DNA from: Lepus europaeus
Taxonomy: Eukaryota > Chordata > Mammalia > Lagomorpha > Leporidae
Direction of reading: 5' to 3'
Assembly (NCBI RefSeq): GCF_033115175.1
Contig: NC_084827.1
Coordinates: 20,950,001 to 21,014,000 of the forward strand
Length of the DNA: 64,000 nt
A program made the position numbers and the translations under genes. Shown here in pieces: positions 46,211-56,550 of this stretch (the stretch's first letter is position 1; each line of letters opens with the position of its first letter). The notes beneath the pieces were generated by a model, which saw nothing but the letters and a program-made list of their open reading frames with translations, searched no databases and was not told the DNA's origin.

Positions 46211-46485
46211 TTAAAAAAAAAAAAGACTTAGAGATATCTTTTCCATCCACTGGTTCACGCCCCATATGGCTACAGCAGCAGCTAGGGCTGGGGAAGTCTG
46301 CAGCCAGGCGCTTCAAACTCCATTTGGGATTCCCTCATGGGTGGCAGGGGCCCAAGAACTTAAGCCATCTTCCACTGTCTTCCCAGGCACATTATCAGGA
46401 AGCTGGGTTGGAAGTACAGCAGCTGGGACTATGGGATGTTGGCACTGCAGGCAATGGCTTAGCTGCTGCACCACAATACTTGTCC
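46211..46485 (-). repeat. Old CSINE
   Basis: A-run then ACTTAGAGATATCTTTTCC to CACAATACTTGTCCC head. Confidence 0.8.
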
Positions 46486-46549
46486 CAATATTGTAATAGA
46501 TTATATCAGAGATCATTCAGTATTTCTTCCCATTAGTGTATACATATTC

Positions 46550-46985
46550 CTTTGCAATGTGACCTTGCTGCTTCCCCTATCAAGAAGTGAGTCTATTTCT
46601 TCAGTTTGTGAATCCGCCCAGTCTTTGGCTGGCTTTGACTAACTCAATGTGGTGCAAGTAATGTCATGTAACTTTCAAGCCTAGAGCCTCAAGAGGTCTT
46701 GCAGCTTCTACTCCCTATTGGTGGGGCATGTTGCTACTATATGAGGAAGCTCAGGCTAGTCTGAGGATTAAAGGCTACAAGAAGGCAGTTCCAGCCAACA
46801 GTCAACACCAGCAATCAGAGTGCATTTAGTGCATCCAAACCGCTAGATAACCGTAGCACCTCTGTGAGTTATTCCAGACAAAGCCTGCCCACAAATCACT
46901 GATCTAAAGAATTGAGATCACAGAACTGTCTTTAAACCACTAACTTTGGAGCAGTCTGTTGTGCCTTAACAATATATATGACTCT
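46550..46985 (+). mobile_element. Probable MaLR-type LTR
   Basis: AGCCTAGAGCCTCAAGAGG, GGAAGCTCAGGCTAG and the closing AAACCACTAACTTTGG order resemble MLT1-type LTRs. Divergence is high, so the subfamily is unclear. A mariner relic follows immediately. Confidence 0.45.
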
Positions 46986-46989
46986 CTGT

Positions 46990-48060
46990 ATAACGGGACT
47001 TTGAAAAGTTCATGGAAATATGGAATGAAAAGAAAAAAATATAAACTTTATTTCTCAACATTACCTCCAGCAAGTTCCAGATTTTTTTTAAAATAGTAAA
47101 TGATACCAGCCATTTGGCCCATCACTAAAGGTGCTGGGAATTTTAATCGTGTCAAAACAGTCTTTTTAACATTGTTAAAGAAAAATGTCTTACAAAGATT
47201 AGGAAACAAAAAGGAGCCGAATAAGGACTGTAAGGCGGATGCTTAATGCTATCCCATCAAAACTCTTGCAAAATGGCCCTTGTTTGATGACAGGAATGAG
47301 CATTGTTGTGGTGATGAAGAACTCTCTGGTGGAGCTGTCTTGGTGTTTTTCTGCCAAAGCTTTGGCTTTCTCACAGCACCATCCTAAGAAGCAGTGGTTA
47401 TCATTCTTTGGTGCTTTAGAAAGTCAACAAGCAAAACGCCTTGGGCATTCCCCCAAAAAACTACTGTCAGGACCTTGGCTCTCCACTGGTTGGTTCACTT
47501 TTGTTTTGACTGAACTTTCACTTCTTGCCAGCCTTTGTTTTGACTGTGTTTGGTCTTCAGGATCATGTTGGTAAAGCCGTTTTAGCTTCTGTTCCAATTC
47601 TTTGAAGAAATGCTTCAGGGTTTTGGTCTCAGTTGTTGAACATTTCCATTGAAAGTTCTGTTCCTGTCTGCAGCCAATCTGGGCACAACAGTTTCGGCAC
47701 TTATGGAGTAGAAAGTTTGCTCCATTATTTCAGCCTGTGGTGCTGGCTTTTGTCTCTGTTGTTCTCTTCAACACAAACCAGATTCATTTCCTCAGATATT
47801 GATGTGCAGGGTCTACTGCTGCAGGCTTCATCTACAACAGTTGTGTCCTTTCTTGAAACAAATTATCTATTTGACACTTCAGATTTCTCTGGGAGGTATT
47901 TTCTCCACAAACTTCTGGTAGTTTTACCATTTTTCCATCCCAACTTCACCACTATAAATTTAGCATTTGTTCTTGCTTCAATTTTAGCAGAATCCATGTT
48001 GCTCTGATAGGGATTCTTTTCAAATTGAGGTCCTTTTTGTGCCTCAAACTAGATCCTGTT
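46990..48060 (-). mobile_element. Mariner-family transposon with decayed transposase
   Basis: The terminal repeat GACTTTGAAAAGTTCATGG lies at about 46997. Read on the minus strand from about 48000 the sequence resembles a mariner transposase, including a HHDNAH-type motif, then HPPYSPYSAPF near 47200, the signature region around the second catalytic aspartate. Many stops and shifts make it inactive. The right inverted repeat (expected near 48.06 kb) is not clear. Confidence 0.7.
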
Positions 48061-49284
48061 GTGTTAGTTTATTTTTTTGGGAGGGGGGACCCATGCATTG
48101 CATTTTCATAACATGTATTTTGTTATCTTTCTGAAAGTCTTTCATGTATGTGTGTTTCAGTGTTGTCACCTCAAGTGACACCTCAAAATAATTTTAACTA
48201 TAGAATGTACTTCTAGGCTTTCAAGGGTCAAAGAGTATTGCTAAATATGACACTGAACAATTAAATGGAAGGCATAGTTTGTGTGCATTTTCAAAGGATG
48301 ATAATTCTAGATCATGTCCAAAGTCTCTTAAACTCTATAGCCTTGTGAAATTTCAATTAAGTCCCTATGATCTAGCAACTCCATTTCCACTTCATCAACT
48401 AGTACACAACATTTAAATATGTAGTATTTTTCACAACTGCTAGGGTCTACTGGCTTATTATTCAAATAACACAGTGGCAGCTCAAATAGCTATGGTCTAG
48501 TGAGGCAACACAGCATAATGGCTAAGTTCATGAGTGTCAAAGCCAAACTGGTTGGGTTCATATGCTGGCTTAGCTGCCTATCAGCCAATAACTTATCTAT
48601 CCAATTTATCCTCTTTGTCTCAGTTTCTCTACCTGTAGAACAGAAGGGTAGCAAAACTTCACTGGGTTGGTGATAAGATTAAATGAGTTAATACTTGAGC
48701 TTAAAACATATTACTCATACAATATATATCAGCCATTGCTATTGCTATTGTAGGGAGAATTCTAGGTCCTTTACCCAGAGTTTTATTGCTGATTGACCTA
48801 TGGCACATTAATCTCTCTAGTTTTCCTATCTATAAAATTAGGTTTATTAGATAACTTCCATGGTTTATTTCTGTCTTTAAAATTCTATGACTTAGTGTTT
48901 AATACTTACTTTACCTACACAGATATTTCAATCTTGTCTCTAATTTTATAAGACTAACATTGTTTGCTGGCAAGAAATTCTGAGGACCCTTTAGTAATGA
49001 CCACTTTGACCTGGGTATAAATAGCACTGCATTTACTCATAAAACACTTAAAATTTTTTTAGTTACATTTGGTTAGCAACTTTCATATCTGAAGCAAACC
49101 TTTTCAGTTTTATGGAAATTTAGAATTGGGTATTCCAAATATGCAATAAACATGCTTTCATATAGAAGCAGGAAAAGATGTTCCCCAAATACTTCACCTC
49201 TATTTTATCAAAGATCTCCATCGTTGATATCTTTACTTTTCCTTCCGGTCCTTCTTCACTGCATTTTTTGGATAATATTCATGA
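48061..49284. other. Intergenic sequence with MIR relics
   Basis: Other than the MIRs at 48500-48860 nothing is recognised. Confidence 0.5.
48500..48860 (+). repeat. MIR SINE relics
   Basis: GCATAATGGCTAAGTTCATG to TGATAAGATTAAATGAG (48510-48720) is a good MIR; a second short copy with TTTCCTATCTATAAAATTAG follows at 48787-48860. Confidence 0.7.
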
Positions 49285-49525
49285 TTTTTAAAAAAAATAT
49301 TTGAAAGAGCTAGAGTGAGACAGATCTTCCATCTGCAGTTTCGCTCCCCAGAATGGTCACAATTGCCAGGGCTGGGCCAGGCTAAAGCCAGGAGCTTCTT
49401 CCTGGCTCTCCCATGTGGATAGCAGGGGCCCAAGCACTTGAATCATCTTCCACTGCTTTTCCCAGGCCATTAGCAGGAAACTGGATCAGAAGTGGAGCAG
49501 CCCACTACATCACCAATCCTGCCCC
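49285..49525 (-). repeat. Old CSINE, head truncated
   Basis: AAAATATTTGAAAGAGC to GGAGCAGCCCAC; last SINE before the CpG island. Confidence 0.8.
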
Positions 49526-50049
49526 CATTCACAATGTTTATTTCACTTAGTATCTTATTTTTTGGCTTTATTATTATTATTTTACATTGCAGTCATCTTG
49601 ACTTTACAAACTTATTAAAGATTTAAATGCTTAATTCACAAAATTTTTAAAGTGCAAAAAGCAAAAATCCTAATTCCAACATCAGAGCCCATTGCTAAGG
49701 TGTCACATTTCCCCCCAAAAATCATTTTTAAGTACATTCCAAACAAGTAAATATGACACAAATGTGATTTTTATTGGTTGCGTACCACCACCATACAAAA
49801 GTATCACAATTTATTCTTCCACTGATTCATAGCCTGGCTTTATATAGAGGGATAATGCCCGTATGCAATACTTATGTGACTGGCTCGTCGCTCTGTGTGT
49901 GTAGATCATCGTTCAGTCCCTTTGCTGCTTCTGCCCAAAATCAAGCTGCTGCTGGTGCGCAAACGGTCGAAGACAAATTAACTTACACACTTTCCTCCGC
50001 ATTTTGAAAATGGGGTTTCAGGCACTTTCTCTTGCTACACACACACAGG
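49526..50049. other. SINE-free upstream flank of the CpG island
   Basis: AT-rich with a possible old L1 piece at about 49610-49770 and an ATTGG (inverted CCAAT) at about 49774. No gene seen. Confidence 0.45.
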
Positions 50050-50399
50050 GCCAACAGGTGGATCTCCAGTGCAGGCGGCCGGTGAACACGAGGAGAGGAG
50101 TGCGGCTTTTTCCCGTCCAAACTCTCCGCGCCGGCGCGCAGTTCTACACCCACTAGCTTGATGCGGCCGCCCCCGGGTGCGCACACCTGGCGGCCACTGC
50201 CACACTCGGGGAATTTTCCACGCACGACACGGACGCCGGACCGGAGGGAAAGCGCGCCCGGCCCACGTGACCCCCAGGGCGCTCCCAGGCTCAGAGCGCG
50301 GCGGCGAGCCACTGGCCAAACACCCGCCTGCTCCCCGACATCGCTGTTTTTCCTTTCCCTCCCCGGACAGAGGCCTGAGGAAAAAAAAAGAACCCCGTA

Positions 50400-50407
50400 A
50401 CTTCCGG
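50400..50407 (-). promoter_or_regulatory. ETS/GABP-type site
   Basis: ACTTCCGG on the + strand is CCGGAAGT on the minus strand, the core ETS/GABP consensus. It lies at the upstream edge of the CpG island. Binding is inferred. Confidence 0.5.
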
Positions 50408-50691
50408 AAGGCAAACTTCGAAAGGCGTCGGCCAGGGGGGAAAAGAGAAAAATAAATAAAAGTTCGACTTTGCCACTTCCACAGGCCCTTTTTCGCCGGA
50501 TTGCCGCTTACTCACGCCTCCCGTCCCGCGGCTGCCGGGCCTCTTCTCCTATCGGGTCTCCGCCGCGCTCTCCCGCCCCGGGCCGAGCGGCAGCAGCCAC
50601 CGTCCGGGTCGGCCGGCCCTCAGCAGCCCGGTCGGCCGGCGGGCGGGAGCGCGGGCGGCCGAGCGGCCGGCGCCCTCCCCTGGCCGGCCGG

Positions 50692-50701
50692 GCGCATGCG
50701 C
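50692..50701. promoter_or_regulatory. NRF1-type site
   Basis: A perfect 10-base palindrome GCGCATGCGC lies inside the CpG island about 1.2 kb upstream of the ZNF800 start codon. It matches the NRF1 consensus common in housekeeping promoters. Binding is inferred only. Confidence 0.6.
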
Positions 50702-51032
50702 GCGGCGCTCCCGGGCGCGCCGGCCACACTCCCCCCACCCACCGCCGAGCTTGTCACTTCCTGCCCTCGCCCCATCTCCGTCCGGGGTCAGTCAGTCGCT
50801 CCCTGTCGCTGCCGTACAGTCTCTGCTTCCCCCTTCCTACCCGCTCCGCGGCGGCAGCTCAGGCTCTCCGGGGAGGGGGAGACGCGAGAGAGCGAGAGAC
50901 CGACTTAATAAAAGTTTCCTGAAACAACAACTACTACCAAAAAGCCCACGGTGGGGGGAGACCCCCGTTCTCCTCCGCCCTCTCCAAAAGCCTGAGGGAC
51001 CGTTGCAGGTGGAGCGGCGCTGGGAGGAGCCG

Positions 51033-51053
51033 GGCGGCGGCGGCGGCGGCGGC
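51033..51053 (+). repeat. (GGC)7 trinucleotide repeat in the CpG island
   Basis: Seven uninterrupted GGC units lie in the probable 5' leader region. The tract is short and not expanded. Confidence 0.9.
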
Positions 51054-51210
51054 AGCCGTTGCCCCGGCGAGGGGCGCCTCGGGTCCCGCCCGCTCCGGCT
51101 CCGGCTCCTTGGGCGGCCGCCGCTGCGGCGGCCAGGCGGTTCCTCCTGTCAACTGCCCGCGCCCGCGCGCCGCCCGGCCGTCCGCCCCACAGCGCGGAGG
51201 GACGCCGTGA

Positions 51211-51232
51211 GCCGCCGCCGCCGCCGCCGCCG
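51211..51232 (+). repeat. (GCC)7 trinucleotide repeat abutting a splice donor
   Basis: Seven GCC/CCG units run directly into a candidate 5' splice donor (G|GTGAGC at 51233). It could form G-rich structure on the minus strand. Confidence 0.9.
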
Positions 51233-51596
51233 GTGAGCTGCGGCGCTTCCGCGTCAGCGCCGGCGGGGACTCTTTGGGAGCGCGTCGGCCCGAACCCCGC
51301 TTCCCTTCGCGCGGCCCGAGGCGGGCTGCGCCAGGTGGGGCCAGGCTGTCCTGGTGGCCGCCCGGCCTGCCCGCCTGCCTTCCGCCGGCCCGCCCTCGGA
51401 GTTCAGTAAGTTGGGCGCACTTGGGCTTTGGGGACCGGGGTCCCGCCGAGGAGACCCCCTCAACGCACGTGCGTGGCGGGCAGGACGCGGGCTGGGCCGG
51501 CCGGGGGGCCCGGCGGCGCGCGGGAGCGGAGCCTCGGCCGGCCCGGAGCCCCGCAGCCCGGCCGTGCCCGCCGCGCCCCGAGGGCCCCTCGCCGCG

Positions 51597-51636
51597 CGCC
51601 CGCCCGCCCGCCCGCCCGCCCGCCCGCTCGCTCGCC
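51597..51636 (+). repeat. (GCCC)n tetranucleotide repeat
   Basis: About eight GCCC units are followed by GCTC variants. The complementary strand carries regularly spaced GGG runs, so a G-quadruplex is possible. It lies in the leader intron if a donor at 51233 or 51406 is used. Confidence 0.85.
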
Positions 51637-51883
51637 CGGGACGGCCAGGCCTCGGCCGTGCGCTGCGCTGCGCGCCCGCGGCTGCGTTTCCGGGTAGGGC
51701 GAGGAACCTGTGCGAGGAGCCGGGGGCTGGAGGAAGGGATCGTGCGCCCTGCTGCTTTCGTGTCGGGAGGAGCGCGCGCGACGCTGAGGGCGAAGGGGAG
51801 GCGGGTGGGAAGCGCAGCCGGAGCCCCCCTAGGAAGTTCAGGGTGCGTGACGAGTTTGTGCTTCTTTCCGCAGGCGAGGCGCG

Positions 51884-51904
51884 ATGAAGAGCTTCTCCCA
51901 GTGA
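51884..51904 (+). promoter_or_regulatory. Upstream ORF in ZNF800 leader (6 codons)
   Basis: An ATG with G at -3 opens a six-codon frame (MKSFSQ) ending in TGA at 51902-51904, 27 bases before the main ATG. That TGA is in frame with the main ORF and rules out an N-terminal extension. The uORF could lower main-ORF translation through reinitiation; this is inference. Confidence 0.7.
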
Positions 51905-51931
51905 AAGGAAAGTAGGTCGCACCCACTGAAA

Positions 51932-51992
51932 ATGCCTTTACGGGACAAATACTGTCAGACTGACCACCATCACCACGGATGCTGTGAACCAG
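51932..51992 (+). CDS. ZNF800: ZNF800 coding exon 1: residues 1-20 and first base of codon 21
   Basis: This is the start of zinc finger protein 800, a nuclear C2H2 zinc-finger protein thought to act as a transcriptional regulator. The 20 encoded residues begin MPLRDKYCQTD, followed by four histidines, Gly, Cys-Cys and Glu-Pro. They match the human ZNF800 N-terminus as I remember it. The Cys8/His12-15/Cys17-18 cluster is visible but is not a canonical C2H2 finger. The start is fixed by an in-frame stop at 51902-51904 and by A at -3. The exon ends in phase 1 at a GT donor (51993). Joined to 58950 it restores a valine codon and an open frame. No frameshift or missing base is seen. Confidence 0.93.
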
Positions 51993-52260
51993 GTATGCCC
52001 CTCCTCGCCCTCGGTCGCGGCCGCTCTGCCTTCTCCTCTCCACCTTAGGGTTTCCTTTTCCTCCTGCCCACGAATCGCTCCCGAAGCAGGGCAGGCTGTA
52101 ATTTTCCCCAGCGTAAAACCAGTGATGAAGCTAAGAGCTTGTACGGACGAGATCCCCCCCCTGCCCGATCCCTTAAAGAAACTCCGGCAAGTGTCACCCC
52201 CAATCGTTTCCACGAGGTCGGCCGCTCAGCCCTTCGCCCTTGGCTTTCGAGGCGGCCTGC

Positions 52261-54077
52261 AGTATATATACTCCTGTGCCCGGTGAATATTTAAAACCCA
52301 AGAGGGGGGCAGGCATTGGTAGTGGGACGCCAGGGTTCCCTTGCAGCTGAAGTGAGAGGTTCTGATGCTGAAAGTCTGAACAGGACTTTTGGGTAAAAAC
52401 GTTCGTGGAACTCTTCCGGGCCGTCAGGTTTTGCTAAGTGCAACCTTTAAAACACAAATTCCTGGACAGAACATACTGTATTGCAAAATAATGGGAAAAA
52501 CTCACTATTTACATTGAGTACAGAAGCATTTTAAAGGTCTTTATTCAATGCAGCTTTTTTTTTCCTTCCCCAGTTGAGTTTATGGAAGGGAAAAGTATGA
52601 GCAAACTCTAATTTGTTTAGTGATAGACTCTTGACAGTTTTTCTACTTAGAATGTTGATGTGTTTTGTACACACATCCAGAGGTACAACTTCAAAAGGAG
52701 TCGTTCTATACATGCAGGTACTAAATCAAACACAGGCCATCTCAGTCTACTTTGAAAGTAGGTGCATATCACTATTTTGCACCTAAATATTTTCTCAGTT
52801 TTTTTTTATGCTTTTGCTTGTTTTTTGTTTTCTCATTACACTTATGTACTTGGATTTTATCCCAGTAGGGTTCATTTTAATGGGAATTATGATTAATGGG
52901 AAAATGGTATCAGAGAAAAGGGAAGAATTTACCTTTTCAGAAAACTTGGGTACATGTGTGAGTAAAATTTATACCTGTCTATCTCTTTTGTGCTTTGCTG
53001 AGATTAGTAGCAACTCACCTGCACTAAGAAAACAGTCCTAGGATGCGATCCAATTTGCATTCATCTGCCCTTGACCTAACTTTCGGTAGCTGTTTACATT
53101 GCGTATTTTGTATATTTGAAGTGAAGATAGATCACTTAGTTTCACTGAATGTTGAATGAAGCTTGTTAGTTTTGAAGTATGAAGTTGTGGATGGATGCCC
53201 TTTATATGTTAAGTTCCGCTGTTACTCCATTTTTTTTTTCCCTTAAAAACACTTTGAAGTCACTGAGGTTGAATTGATTAGAAAATAGTCTTATCTAGGA
53301 AGAAGTTTATTTGTGTTTTCATTTCTTTAACAGATTACTATTGAATACCTATTGGGTGCCAGCCTTTGTCTAAGGCAATGGAATATAAGAGGCAAACAAG
53401 ACAGATAAGGTTCTTTCCTCATAAAACTTGAGTGGGAAGACAAAGCTGCAAAGATAGTTTGTGGCCATGTTTTATTTAGTGTATTCTAATAATAATAAAA
53501 GTTTTCTAGACTTCAACCTCTTTTTAAAAAAAGGTGTTTTCTGGAGCTGAACTTTTTCAGTATTGGATCTTTCTTTTTTTTTTTCCTTCCCCATTAAAAG
53601 GATACCAGATAAATTCCTTTAAAGTAAAGTTACCATTTTTCTTTTTCCAGAAAGTTTTTCTAGTGTGGGTTAATTTTCAGATTCACCAGATCAAAAGGAG
53701 AACTTATGTCTTTGTTTTCTTGGTTCCAATTAAACATTTTGTGAAGATTCAGCTCGGTGGAAAGCTAGGAGCTGGTGAACTGATAGGGTGGTTTATTGTC
53801 AGTATTTCAGGGAAGGGTGTATGCTGAGAGTCCTGGGTGTTTCCAGGACTGAAAGAGATACAGTGTGCTGGTTTTTAAGGGGACATCTTTGGAGTGTGAG
53901 GTGGTGTTTGAGAAATTCTTCAATGAGTTGTCTTCAGTTGAATGATGGACAGTGGGTGAGTCCATAGATGACAGTGGAGCATTCCTGAGGATGCTGGTGT
54001 GCCTTGATGGGATGGGTCAGTTTGGAGTGAAGGATGGTGGTATAAGCGTGGTGATTTGTATAATGGGTTTTCTTTGG
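52261..54077 (+). other. SINE-free start of ZNF800 intron 1
   Basis: Holds an L2 relic at 53325-53450 and otherwise unassigned sequence. Confidence 0.5.
53325..53450 (+). repeat. L2-type LINE relic
   Basis: TTGAATACCTATTGGGTGCC and AAACAAGACAGATAAGGTTC are typical of the L2 3' region. Confidence 0.6.
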
Positions 54078-54260
54078 TGGCCAGCGTTATGGTACATTGT
54101 GTTATGTTGCCAGCTGTAATGCTTGCATCCTATATGAGCACCATTTCAAGTCCCAGCTGCTCCTCTTCCTATCCAGCTGCCTGCTAATGTGCCTGGGAAA
54201 GCAGTGGAAGATGATCCAAGTGCTTAGGCCCCTGCTGCCCATATGGAAGACCCAGATGGA
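54078..54260 (+). repeat. CSINE, 3' truncated
   Basis: GGTGGCCAGCGTTATGG head to AGACCCAGATGGAG; no tail. First SINE after the promoter. Confidence 0.8.
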
Positions 54261-54299
54261 GTATTTTCTTTGTTAGGTTTTAAACATTTTAATAGAGAT

Positions 54300-54470
54300 T
54301 TTTCAGAGCTTCAAAAATAGAATGATATAAGGAACCTGATATAACCATCACATAACTATCAGAAACCAATACAAGGCCAGTGTCTTCATTTACATTCTCC
54401 TCTACCTCCACAATTCCCTTCTCTACTATAGCAAGTAGATCTTCTCAGGGTCTCATTTCCAGGTAAGCAC
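54300..54470 (+). mobile_element. Possible ancient L1M-type fragment
   Basis: AAAATAGAATGATATAAGGA and the 'CATCACATAACTATCAG' block resemble the fragment at 42290-42470. The call is weak. Confidence 0.3.
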
Positions 54471-55097
54471 GGCTCTCACAAAGGTGGATGTTATTTTCTG
54501 GAAAGTGAACTGTTGAAAGGATGTAAGGAAAGATGTTCTGAAGCCTTGGATTTTTGGTTGGAAGGAGATGATCTTTTTTCTAGTTGGTCATGTAACTTGA
54601 GTGGGCTTGATCTTGGGAGTGATGATAGGAAATTTAAGAGGAAATTTTGTAGAATATGTTAATGTATAAAGGTTTCTAAAGTTAGGAGTATGTTTTCCAA
54701 TGAAGAAAGAATTGTTTGTTATGATGGGAGCTTCACAGATAATGCATACCAAGTGGATGTGTAAGATAAGCTAACCCTGTACTCTCTAAGAATGTTCTTT
54801 GAGGTTGTGTATGTGTTCTGGAGGTAGCAGTGTTCTGAATGTGATGGGTAAGAAAAGTTTGCTCTCCCTTTAAAATCAGGTGTTGTCCCATGGAAGTGAA
54901 AGTTGGTGCGTGGCAGAAGTGTTCTGGAGCATACACCTGACTGAGGGAACAGCTCTAAGGAGAAGTTGCTGTTTCTCCCCATTAATCCCTCCCTTATCAT
55001 TTCTGGTTTTTCAACCTCTGATTAGAATTCATACCACTTATGGAGCCAAATCTTGAAGCATTTCATTCTTTACAATTGTGTGCGTTTTCACCTCTAT

Positions 55098-55480
55098 TTT
55101 TAAAGTTTTATTTATTTATTTGAAAGAGAGTAATGGAGGAAAAGGAGAGGAAGAAGGAAAGGGAGAGGGATAAGCAGAGGGAGAGGGAGGGAGAGAAGAA
55201 GGAAGAGAGAGAGAGAGAAATTGAGATTGATTTCCCTTATGCTGGTTCACTCCCAAGATACCTGCAACAGCTAGGTCTCGGCCAGGCTGTAGTCAGGAGC
55301 CCAGAACTCCATGCAGGTTTCCCTTGTGGGGGCCAGGAACCCAAGTATTTGAGCCATCAACAGCTGCTCTTTCAGGTGTGTTAGCTGGAAATGGAGTAGC
55401 TGGGACTCCAACCAGGCACCCTGATATGGCTTCTAGGCGTCACCAGCAGCGACTTAACCCACTGTTGCATGACGCCAACC
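55098..55480 (-). repeat. Old CSINE with enlarged GA/GGA tract
   Basis: Purine tract 55133-55230, body to CATGACGCCAACCC head. Confidence 0.8.
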
Positions 55481-55562
55481 CTCATCCTCACCCTGTCATC
55501 ATTTTGTAATGAAAAGTTATTGGTTACTATAATGTACAAATACTGAAAATAGTTGTTATTAT

Positions 55563-55897
55563 TATTATTATTATTTTGACAGGCAGAGTTAGACAATGAG
55601 AGAGAGAGAGACAGAGAGAAAGGTCTTCCTTTTCTGTTGGTTCACCCCCCAAATGGCCTCTATGGCCGGCGCGCTGCGCTGATCTGAAGCCAGGAGCCAG
55701 GTGCTTCCTCCTGGCCTCCCATGCGGGTGCAGGGCCCAAGCACTTGGGCCATCCTCCACTGCCTTCCCGGGCCACAGCAGAGAGCTGGACTGGAAGAGGA
55801 GCCACCGGGACAGAATCTGGTGCCCCAACCGGGACTAGAATCCAGGGTGCCGGCGCCACAGGTGGAGGATTAGCCAAGTGAGCCTTGGCGCTGGCCC
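55563..55897 (-). repeat. Young CSINE
   Basis: TSD GAAAATAGTTGTTATTA (55545-) and GAAAATAGTTATTATTA (55898-). Confidence 0.92.
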
Positions 55898-56020
55898 GAA
55901 AATAGTTATTATTAATGTGTCTACAAACTCCTGCTATTCTCTTAAGAGGTTGAATTCTACTTGAGACTTCTAAAATCAAATTTTCCAGTTTTTGCTATCA
56001 GGGATGCAGTTGATTTGTAC

Positions 56021-56060
56021 ATGATGATGATGATGATAGTTTTTTTTTTTTTTTTTTTTT
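56021..56060. repeat. (GAT)n and (T)n tract
   Basis: Five GAT units followed by a run of about 21 T. Confidence 0.9.
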
Positions 56061-56061
56061 A

Positions 56062-56210
56062 TTATATCCCAGGCTCTGTATTAAGCAGGTTACCTGCATT
56101 AGCTCAGTTAGTCCTGACACAACCCTATGATTTAGGTTAAACCCTATTTTAGAGATGAGAGGAGAGAGGAAGAGTTTAATTTGTCCTGCTTATATCTAAT
56201 GAGTGGTGAG
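56062..56210 (-). repeat. MIR SINE relic
   Basis: ATTAGCTCAGTTAGTCCTGAC, AACCCTATGATTTAGGTTAA and GAGATGAGAGGAGAGAGG follow the reverse MIR. Confidence 0.65.
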
Positions 56211-56265
56211 AAAAAAAATTTAAGTGTAGGCAGTATGGAGTCTTATTTTTGTGTTGGTTTTGGTT

Positions 56266-56550
56266 TTTTAAGGATTTATTTGAAAGAGTTACAAAGAGAG
56301 TCTTCCATCTACTAGTCCGTTCCCCAAATGGCTGCATGGCCAGAGCCGAGCTGATCTGAAGGAACTTCTTCTGGGTCTCTCCCACGTGGGTGCAGGGGTC
56401 CAAGTACTTGGGCCATCTTCCGCTGCTTTCCCAGGTGTACCAGCAGGGAGCTGGATCAGAAGTGGGGCAGCTGTGACTCGAACCAGTGCTCATATGGGAT
56501 ACTGGCACTGCAGGTCAAGGCTTTAACCAGCTGTGCCACAGTACCAGCCC
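56266..56550 (-). repeat. CSINE
   Basis: TTTTTTAAGGATTTATTTG tail to CCACAGTACCAGCCCC head; the GA tract is nearly lost. Confidence 0.88.

Larger units (their letters stand above)
50750..51405 (+). other. ZNF800: Probable 5' untranslated first exon of ZNF800 (boundaries uncertain)
   Basis: The first coding exon has a clear 3' splice acceptor at its left edge (51873/51874), so at least one untranslated exon must lie upstream in the CpG island. Two good donors are visible: CCG|GTGAGC after 51232, directly behind a CCG tract, and TTCA|GTAAGT after 51405. I cannot tell which is used, or whether both are. The start is only an estimate downstream of the NRF1 motif. A cDNA or CAGE dataset would settle it. 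Confidence 0.45.
51874..51992 (+). other. ZNF800: First coding exon of ZNF800 (splice to splice)
   Basis: The left edge follows a pyrimidine-rich acceptor (CTTCTTTCCGCAG) and the right edge is followed by GTATGC. The exon holds 58 bases of leader, including a six-codon upstream ORF, then 61 coding bases from the ATG at 51932. Confidence 0.88.
50050..52260 (+). promoter_or_regulatory. ZNF800: CpG-island promoter of ZNF800
   Basis: From about 50.05 kb the sequence changes abruptly from AT-rich repeat DNA to very GC- and CpG-rich DNA and returns to ordinary composition after about 52.26 kb. It covers the 5' leader and first coding exon. Visible motifs include a perfect NRF1 palindrome GCGCATGCGC at 50692-50701 and an ETS/GABP-type ACTTCCGG at 50400-50407, with a further CACTTCC at about 50754. 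There is no well-placed TATA box. This is the usual layout of a broadly expressed TATA-less promoter. The exact start site cannot be read from sequence; I expect it between about 50.4 and 51.0 kb. Whether transcription also runs outward on the minus strand is unknown. Confidence 0.88.

Noticed and set aside
51354-51887. 177-codon + frame upstream of the ZNF800 ATG
   Set aside because: Composition-driven and mostly in the leader or leader intron. It overlaps a 213-codon frame in another phase, and neither reads through into the ZNF800 frame because of the stop at 51902.
50934-52043. 369-codon open frame on the minus strand, and other long frames in the CpG island
   Set aside because: Stop codons are AT-rich, so very GC-rich DNA is open in several frames at once. 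The protein is low-complexity Arg/Ala/Gly/Pro with no domain, and the frame runs antisense across the ZNF800 exon.
52260-52275. TATA-like AGTATATATACTCC near the end of the CpG island
   Set aside because: It lies downstream of the first coding exon donor, inside the intron. With no exon after it I do not call it a promoter.
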